Shown one piece after another: positions 12,962 to 17,257 of a stretch of 17,257 nt of DNA. The notes beneath the pieces were generated by a model that did no database searches, was not told where the DNA came from, and saw nothing but the letters and a program-made list of their open reading frames with translations. Positions within the stretch are counted from its first letter, which is position 1, and the number at the start of each line of letters is the position of its first letter. This stretch comes from Rhodobacteraceae bacterium UBA7436 (GTDB taxonomy: Bacteria > Pseudomonadota > Alphaproteobacteria > Rhodobacterales > Rhodobacteraceae): contig DLQI01000058.1 in NCBI GenBank assembly GCA_002478745.1, forward strand, positions 32,698 to 49,954. Reading direction: 5' to 3'. The position numbers and the translations under genes are program-made.

Positions 12962-13327
12962 ATGGAAAACGTTGTTCTTATCATCCACCTAATTCTCGCA
13001 CTTGGCCTTATCGCCATCGTGTTGATGCAACGTTCTGAAGGCGGTGGCCTTGGTATTGGTGGCGGCGGTGGCGGCGCACAAGGCGGGCGCTCTGCTGCGA
13101 CTGCACTTGGCAAAGTCACATGGATCTTGGCCATTGGTTTTATCATCACTTCGATCTCATTGACGATCATCGCAGCACAAAAATCATCCGGCGCGTCTGT
13201 TTTGGACCGCGTAGGTGGTGCCGCGCCAACTGAGAACAGCACGCCAGCCGCGTTGCCAACAGATGATGGTAGCCTACTACCACCAGCTGAAGGCGAAAAC
13301 GCTCCATTGGTCCCATCTGCTGACTAA
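12962..13327 (+). CDS. secG: Preprotein translocase subunit SecG
   Basis: Small subunit of the SecYEG channel in the inner membrane. The 121 residues contain two membrane helices (about 3-21 and 49-72) joined by the family's glycine-rich cytoplasmic loop, which follows LMQRSEGGGLGIGGGGGG. The C-terminal 45 residues form an extended Ala/Pro/acidic tail with no clear structure, usual for alphaproteobacterial SecG. I start at the ATG at 12962, giving MENVVLIIHL; an in-frame GTG at 12938 would add eight residues (VITPLQVP) and is less typical. AGGT just upstream is a weak ribosome site. The secG-pyrG order is widely conserved in alphaproteobacteria and supports the call. A hairpin ends the gene before pyrG. 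Confidence 0.94.
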   Translation: MENVVLIIHLILALGLIAIVLMQRSEGGGLGIGGGGGGAQGGRSAATALGKVTWILAIGFIITSISLTIIAAQKSSGASVLDRVGGAAPTENSTPAALPTDDGSLLPPAEGENAPLVPSAD

Positions 13328-13354
13328 TATCTATACCTTGAGGTAACAGAATTT

Positions 13355-13385
13355 CCCGCAACATCATGTTGCGGGTCCCTTGCCT
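13355..13385 (+). terminator. Intrinsic terminator after secG
   Basis: CCCGCAACA (13355-13363) pairs perfectly with TGTTGCGGG (13367-13375), loop TCA. The downstream tract TCCCTTGCCTT is only partly T-rich, so termination may be incomplete and some secG transcripts may read into pyrG. Confidence 0.65.
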
Positions 13386-13438
13386 TATCCACCCGAATCC
13401 TGTTAGGCTTAACTCCCGTGGTACTGTGAATTTCACAG
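13380..13438 (+). promoter_or_regulatory. Candidate pyrG promoter with downstream palindrome
   Basis: TTGCCT (13380-13385) and TAGGCT (13404-13409), 18 bases apart, could start transcription near 13416. Just downstream CTGTGAA (13424-13430) and TTCACAG (13432-13438) make a perfect 15-base palindrome around one central T. It sits where a repressor or leader hairpin could act on pyrG. It looks like a CRP half-site pair, but the spacer between TGTGA and TCACA is 3 rather than 6, so it is not a CRP site. Palindrome seen, role inferred. Confidence 0.4.
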
Positions 13439-13489
13439 ACGATTCTGGTGGCCTATCACACCCCAATAATACGACGGGAGAGTCCTTAA

Positions 13490-15136
13490 ATGGCGCGCTA
13501 TATTTTCATCACCGGCGGTGTTGTGTCTTCACTTGGCAAAGGCCTTGCCTCTGCTGCCCTTGGTGCGCTGCTTCAAGCCCGCGGCTTTTCCGTACGTCTG
13601 CGCAAACTTGATCCATACTTAAACGTCGATCCGGGCACGATGTCCCCGTTTGAACACGGCGAAGTATTTGTGACGGATGATGGGGCCGAAACCGATCTTG
13701 ATCTGGGCCACTACGAACGCTTCACTGGTGTTCCTGCGCGCAACACGGACTCTGTCAGCTCTGGCCGCATCTATTCTACCGTTTTGGAAAAAGAGCGCCG
13801 TGGTGATTATTTGGGTAAAACGATCCAAGTTGTGCCCCACGTCACCAACGAAATCAAAGAATTCTTGCATGTAGGCAATGACGAAGTTGACTTCATGTTG
13901 TGCGAAATCGGCGGAACTGTGGGCGATATCGAAGGACTGCCGTTCTTTGAAGCGATCCGCCAGTTCAACCACGACCTGCCACGCGGGCAATCCATCTTTA
14001 TGCACCTGACACTGCTGCCATACCTCGCAGCCTCTGGTGAATTGAAAACCAAACCGACACAGCACTCCGTTAAGGAATTGCAATCCATCGGGATCGCACC
14101 TGACATTTTGGTCTGCCGTTCGGAACACCCAATTCCTGAAAAGGAACGCGAGAAGATCGCGCTGTTCTGTAACGTGCGCAAAGAGGCGGTTGTGGCCGCT
14201 TACGACCTTGATACCATCTATGACGCACCGCTTGCCTATCACGCTCAAGGGCTAGATCAGGCTGTGCTGGATGCCTTTGATATCTCCCCTGCTCCAAAAC
14301 CTGACCTGACGGTTTGGCGCGATGTATCTCAACGCGTGAACCAGCCAGAGGGCGAAGTGACAATCGCAATCGTTGGTAAATACACCCAACTTGAAGACGC
14401 CTATAAGTCCTTCAAAGAGGCGTTGACACACGGTGGTATGGCCAATCGCGTTAAGGTCAACGTGAAATGGGTCGACGCCGAGGTCTTTGACAAATCCGAA
14501 GACGTCGCACCGCACCTCGAAGGGTTCCACGCGATCCTAGTCCCTGGTGGCTTTGGTGAACGCGGAACTGAGGGCAAAATCAAAGCGGCGCAATTTGCCC
14601 GTGAACGTAACGTCCCTTATTTCGGTATCTGTCTGGGCATGCAAATGGCCGTGATCGAGGCCGCGCGCAATGTTGCGGGCATCACTTCAGCCGGTTCTGA
14701 AGAATTCGACCACGAAGCAGGCAACAAACGCTTTGAGCCAGTGGTTTACCACCTCAAAGAATGGGTTCAGGGCAACGCCAAAGTCAGTCGCAAAGTCGGC
14801 GACGACAAAGGTGGCACCATGCGCCTTGGCGCCTATGACGCCACGCTTGTTGAAGGCAGCAAGGTCGCCGAAATCTACGGCACCACATCTATCGATGAAC
14901 GCCACCGCCACCGCTATGAGGTGGATGTGAAATACCGCAAACAGCTCGAAGATGCGGGCATGGTATTCTCAGGCATGTCACCAGATGGATCGCTGCCAGA
15001 AATCATCGAGTGGCCAGACCACCCATGGTTCATTGGTGTGCAGTTCCACCCAGAACTTAAATCCAAACCCTTCGCCCCGCATCCTTTGTTCAAGGACTTT
15101 GTACGGGCCGCGAAAGAAAACTCTCGTTTGGTATAA
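13490..15136 (+). CDS. pyrG: CTP synthase
   Basis: Makes CTP from UTP, ATP and glutamine in the cytoplasm. The 548-residue length is normal. Residues 1-268 form the synthetase domain with ITGGVVSSLGKG (7-18) and the allosteric and substrate motifs EIGGTVGDIE and VPHVTNEIKEF. Residues about 295-545 form the class I glutamine amidotransferase domain: the oxyanion loop VPGGFGERG, the nucleophile C381 in GICLGMQ, and H520 and E522 in QFHPELK complete the triad. The linker includes GKYTQLEDAYKS. GGGAGAG lies about 9 bases before the ATG. Its leader of about 74 bases, if the candidate promoter is real, contains the palindrome at 13424-13438. A strong terminator follows. Confidence 0.98.
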   Translation: MARYIFITGGVVSSLGKGLASAALGALLQARGFSVRLRKLDPYLNVDPGTMSPFEHGEVFVTDDGAETDLDLGHYERFTGVPARNTDSVSSGRIYSTVLEKERRGDYLGKTIQVVPHVTNEIKEFLHVGNDEVDFMLCEIGGTVGDIEGLPFFEAIRQFNHDLPRGQSIFMHLTLLPYLAASGELKTKPTQHSVKELQSIGIAPDILVCRSEHPIPEKEREKIALFCNVRKEAVVAAYDLDTIYDAPLAYHAQGLDQAVLDAFDISPAPKPDLTVWRDVSQRVNQPEGEVTIAIVGKYTQLEDAYKSFKEALTHGGMANRVKVNVKWVDAEVFDKSEDVAPHLEGFHAILVPGGFGERGTEGKIKAAQFARERNVPYFGICLGMQMAVIEAARNVAGITSAGSEEFDHEAGNKRFEPVVYHLKEWVQGNAKVSRKVGDDKGGTMRLGAYDATLVEGSKVAEIYGTTSIDERHRHRYEVDVKYRKQLEDAGMVFSGMSPDGSLPEIIEWPDHPWFIGVQFHPELKSKPFAPHPLFKDFVRAAKENSRLV

Positions 15137-15142
15137 ACGATT

Positions 15143-15171
15143 AAAGGCCCGCAAATTGCGGGCCTTTTCTA
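15143..15171 (+). terminator. Intrinsic terminator after pyrG, probably two-way
   Basis: AAAGGCCCGCA (15143-15153) pairs with TGCGGGCCTTT (15157-15167), 11 perfect base pairs with loop AAT, followed by TCTAC; the last T-run is TTTTCT. It lies between the convergent pyrG and ACT-domain genes and has an A-run on the left, so it may serve both. Confidence 0.93.
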
Positions 15172-15187
15172 CATTCAAAGACGCCGT

Positions 15188-15583
15188 TCAGCGCTTTGAC
15201 ATCTCCATCAACACAGCCATGGCATCCTGCTCGCGCCCATCAGGGACAAACAGGTGATCGTGGAAAAAGCCCGATACTGGGTTCACGCCCATGCCATGCT
15301 TGGCCAACTCCGTCGCAATGCGGGCCATAAACCCAACGGCCTCTAGGGACGAATGAATATTCAGCGTAATCATCCGGCATGGAAATTCATACACCAACCC
15401 CAATTGCTCTGCCTCTGACTTGAGCAAAATATAGGTGGTGCCCTCAGCCTCACCAAAAGTCATGCGCGGCACAATTCCCATCAGGTCTTGGGGGGCTTTT
15501 ACGGTGGTAAAGACATAAAGACCCTCAACCAGAACTGCGGACAATGAGCGGATCAACTCATCCAAATTTGTTTCGCCTGACAT
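15188..15583 (-). CDS. ACT-domain protein (COG3602/DUF2241 type)
   Basis: A 131-residue soluble protein. The pattern EGLYVFTTVKAPQDL, a central TYILLKSEAEQLGLVYEFPCRMITLNIHSSLEAVGFMARIATELAKHG stretch (cited here only by its ends, about residues 49-97), then NPVSGFFHDHLFVP is that of the small tandem-ACT proteins I recall as COG3602. ACT domains bind amino acids and act as sensors, so a role as an amino acid-binding regulator is possible, but no member of this family has a function I can name. GGGAG 10 bases before the ATG at 15583 decides the start; an upstream ATG at 15640 would add 19 residues without a ribosome site. It is monocistronic, convergent with pyrG and divergent from the bicarbonate permease. 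Confidence 0.82.
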   Translation of the reverse strand: MSGETNLDELIRSLSAVLVEGLYVFTTVKAPQDLMGIVPRMTFGEAEGTTYILLKSEAEQLGLVYEFPCRMITLNIHSSLEAVGFMARIATELAKHGMGVNPVSGFFHDHLFVPDGREQDAMAVLMEMSKR

Positions 15584-15879
15584 GTGGATTTGCTCCCTGA
15601 AATTAATTTTGAGGGACGGTATGCATTTCAACGTTGTCATGTCTAGTCAGATCACCAACCGAACTGGCGATTTGAAAAATTTCAGGTTTAGTCACACCTG
15701 AATGATGAAGTCAGCACACCACTCTAACGGCAATCATCCCCATTTCAGCCCTCATTTTAGGCCAGCACAAAAAAACCACCTAAAACCATCAGATTTCTAC
15801 AGATTTCTTTGCAATTGGAATTGTATCCCGGTCCCCCCACCCCATATCCTTCGGTAATGCATTTATCGGGGCCCATTTA
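15584..15879. promoter_or_regulatory. Repeat-rich regulatory spacer upstream of the SbtA-type gene
   Basis: This 296-base spacer holds no gene I can support. It contains TGAAA-AA-TTTCA (15673-15684), overlapping TTCAGGT (15681-15687) / ACCTGAA (15696-15702), a perfect 7-base inverted repeat with an 8-base spacer. At 15790-15809 the decamer CAGATTTCTA/CAGATTTCTT is repeated in tandem, one helical turn apart. CAATT-GG-AATTG follows at 15812-15823. A possible promoter for the permease is TTGTAT (15821-15826) with TATCCT (15845-15850), spacer 18. The tandem decamers would lie about 50-65 bases upstream of transcription start, a usual activator position. All functional roles are inferred. Confidence 0.45.
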
Positions 15880-16857
15880 ATGAACTATCTTGATCTCGCG
15901 CTGGCCAACCTTGGCTCACCCCTTATTCTGGCCTTTGCCCTTGGCCTCTTCGCATCCCTCGCCCGATCAGACCTTAGCATCCCCGAAGCGGCTGCAAAAT
16001 TCCTGTCGATATACCTGCTTTTCGCCATCGGGTTTAAGGGTGGGGTAAGCGTTTCCCTACATGGTATTGATCTGGCCCTTGGGACCAGCCTGATTGCCGG
16101 TGTTTTTCTATCCGCCGCCCTGCCAATAATCGCCTTTGGTATGTTGCGCGTGATGACCAAACTGGACCGCACCAACGCCGCTGCCGTCGCGGGACACTAC
16201 GGCTCGATCTCAATCGTGACATTTGTGGCCGCCACGTCGGTCCTTGAGAGCCTTGGCATGGAATCCGAGGGCTATATGGTCGCCGTCGCCGCAGCCATGG
16301 AAGCCCCTGCAATCCTATCAGCGCTTTGGCTGATCAGCACAGGGGCCAAGTCCGAAACCCGCATGGACGCAACCCTATGGCGTGAAATCATGCTGAACGG
16401 GTCGATCGTTTTACTGGTTGGTGCCTTCATCATCGGGATGGTCACTGGCCCCGAAGGACTGAAAGAAATCGAAGCGTTCATCGTCGCCCCGTTCAAAGGC
16501 GTCTTGTGCCTCTTCCTGCTCGACATGGGGCTGATCGCGGGCCGTGGATTACGCGAAAGCCGTGGCATCATATCGCTTGGCCTCGTTGCGTTTGGCATCC
16601 TAATGCCCATCGTTGGCTCACTCGTGGGTGTCGTGGTCGGCATGGTCCTTGGGCTGTCCACAGGCGGCGTGTTCCTGTTCATGGTGCTGTCAGCCTCCGC
16701 CTCCTACATCGCGGTGCCAGCGGCCATGCGCGTCGCTGTGCCCGAAGCCAACCCCAGCGTCTACCTAACCCTATCGCTGGGCATCACATTCCCATTCAAC
16801 CTAACGCTAGGCCTGCCACTTTACCTTGGCCTCGCCACAGCCCTGACCGGAGGATAA
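15880..16857 (+). CDS. SbtA-type sodium-dependent bicarbonate permease
   Basis: A 325-residue inner-membrane protein with about ten hydrophobic helices in two inverted halves, matching the Sbt_1 (formerly DUF897) family, whose founding member is the cyanobacterial high-affinity sodium-bicarbonate symporter SbtA. The signature SDLSIPEAAAKF (30-41) followed by LSIYLLFAIGFKGG (42-55) is very close to the same region in SbtA. GHYGSISIVTF and AAMEAPAI near the middle are also typical. It is shorter than cyanobacterial SbtA (about 370), mostly through a shorter central cytoplasmic loop. The next gene, four bases downstream, encodes an SbtB-like regulator, which strengthens the call. Bicarbonate uptake might feed carboxylases for anaplerosis or fatty acid synthesis. 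Substrate is inferred from family only. The ribosome site is weak (GGGG 8-12 bases upstream). Confidence 0.87.
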   Translation: MNYLDLALANLGSPLILAFALGLFASLARSDLSIPEAAAKFLSIYLLFAIGFKGGVSVSLHGIDLALGTSLIAGVFLSAALPIIAFGMLRVMTKLDRTNAAAVAGHYGSISIVTFVAATSVLESLGMESEGYMVAVAAAMEAPAILSALWLISTGAKSETRMDATLWREIMLNGSIVLLVGAFIIGMVTGPEGLKEIEAFIVAPFKGVLCLFLLDMGLIAGRGLRESRGIISLGLVAFGILMPIVGSLVGVVVGMVLGLSTGGVFLFMVLSASASYIAVPAAMRVAVPEANPSVYLTLSLGITFPFNLTLGLPLYLGLATALTGG

Positions 16858-16861
16858 GCCA

Positions 16862-17173
16862 ATGCAAACCCACCCAGCCAAACGCGTCGCCATCATTATC
16901 GAGGCACCAATGGAACGCCGCCTGCGCACGACGCTTGAGGCCGCAGACGTGACAGGGTTCACCATCGTACCGGTCCTTGGTGGATCAGGGCGGTCCGGGC
17001 CATGGAGCCGCGAAGGACAAGTGGGGCGCGCAGGTGGCATGGTGCAAGTGATCTGCGTCGTGCACCCTGACCGCCTGCCCAAGCTGCTCGAAAGCCTATC
17101 AGACGTGATCGAGCGCCACATCGGCGTCGTCACAATCAGCGACTGCGAAGTGCTACGGGCCGAAAGGTTTTAA
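16862..17173 (+). CDS. SbtB-like PII-family regulator
   Basis: A 103-residue protein of the PII-like superfamily, expected to form trimers with a ferredoxin-like fold. Strand-helix-strand order is visible: RVAIIIEAPMERRLRTTLE, then the T-loop region GFTIVPVLGGSGRSG (about 37-51) through REGQVGRAGG, then VQVICVVHPDRLPKLLESL and IGVVTISDCEVLRAERF. SbtB of cyanobacteria binds adenine nucleotides and gates SbtA; the gene order and spacing here suggest the same job. Unlike many cyanobacterial SbtB proteins it ends right after the last strand and has no C-terminal CGPxGC redox loop. GGAGG inside the end of the permease gene is its ribosome site, so both come from one mRNA. Confidence 0.86.
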   Translation: MQTHPAKRVAIIIEAPMERRLRTTLEAADVTGFTIVPVLGGSGRSGPWSREGQVGRAGGMVQVICVVHPDRLPKLLESLSDVIERHIGVVTISDCEVLRAERF

Positions 17174-17176
17174 ATT

Positions 17177-17257
17177 GTGTTGATCCGTGAAGCAAAACCA
17201 GAAGATGCCAAAGGCCTAAACGCCTTTTTACAAGAGCTAAGCGCTATTGGAAAACGC
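17177..17257 (+). CDS. GNAT-like N-acetyltransferase (5' part only)
   Basis: Starting at the GTG at 17177, three bases after the SbtB-like stop codon, the frame is open for 27 codons to the window edge and reads MLIREAKPEDAKGLNAFLQE then LSAIGKR. The IREAKPEDA opening followed by a helix is the usual first strand and helix of GNAT acetyltransferases. AAAGG about 9 bases upstream could be its ribosome site. The tight spacing makes it the third gene of the bicarbonate operon. The acetyl-CoA motif lies outside the window, so the family rests on the N-terminus alone. Confidence 0.65.
   Translation, partial: MLIREAKPEDAKGLNAFLQELSAIGKR

Noticed and set aside
13424..13438. CRP-type operator
   Set aside because: TGTGA and TCACA are 3 bases apart rather than 6.
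13619..14248. 209-codon minus-strand frame
   Set aside because: Antisense shadow of pyrG.
1..17257. Mobile elements, CRISPR arrays, tRNA or rRNA genes, prophage or defence modules
   Set aside because: No transposase, integrase, regular spacer array or tRNA-like cloverleaf was seen; gene content and composition are uniform.

Overview
The window looks like an ordinary chromosomal stretch of a marine alphaproteobacterium, most likely in the Rhodobacteraceae (Roseobacter group). Evidence for this is the moderate GC content, the secG-pyrG pair, purA translationally coupled to a DUF2842-type membrane protein, the fused one-chain iron-sulfur L-serine dehydratase, and several small proteins of Rhodobacterales type. 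I assigned families from recalled motifs, without any search. I see no tRNA, rRNA, CRISPR array, transposase or prophage gene.

Layout. (1) 1-738, minus: rpiA, running off the left edge. (2) 915-3897, plus: a compact operon of a glutathione S-transferase-like gene, L-serine ammonia-lyase and an EamA/DMT permease, each overlapping the next by one base; a second, paralogous permease follows at 3992-4909. (3) 4851-5543, minus: thiamine pyrophosphokinase, its 3' end overlapping the second permease. (4) 5685-7784, plus: a 699-residue acidic, mostly disordered protein of unknown function with small folded-looking ends, closed by a strong terminator. (5) 7917-9170, plus: an EntS-like MFS exporter from a GTG start. 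(6) 9158-10677, minus: purA and a DUF2842-like protein. (7) 10809-11204, plus: a small multi-helix membrane protein. (8) 11210-12812, minus: a complete cobalt-type nitrile hydratase operon (alpha, beta, accessory protein) joined by two ATGA overlaps. (9) 12962-15136, plus: secG, then pyrG, each with its own candidate promoter and terminator. (10) 15188-15583, minus: an ACT-domain protein. (11) 15880-17257, plus: an SbtA-type bicarbonate permease, an SbtB-type PII-like regulator and the start of a GNAT acetyltransferase.

How the genes relate. Most are housekeeping: pentose phosphate (rpiA), thiamine diphosphate (TPK), purine and pyrimidine nucleotides (purA, pyrG) and protein secretion (secG). 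The accessory functions are serine deamination coupled to a permease, nitrile hydration without a neighbouring amidase, and regulated bicarbonate uptake in what looks like a heterotroph. The least explained items are the 699-residue protein with its repeated Arg-rich motifs and possible C-terminal winged helix, the SbtA-SbtB-GNAT cluster with its repeat-rich upstream region, and inverted repeats placed like operators upstream of rpiA, the GST operon and pyrG.
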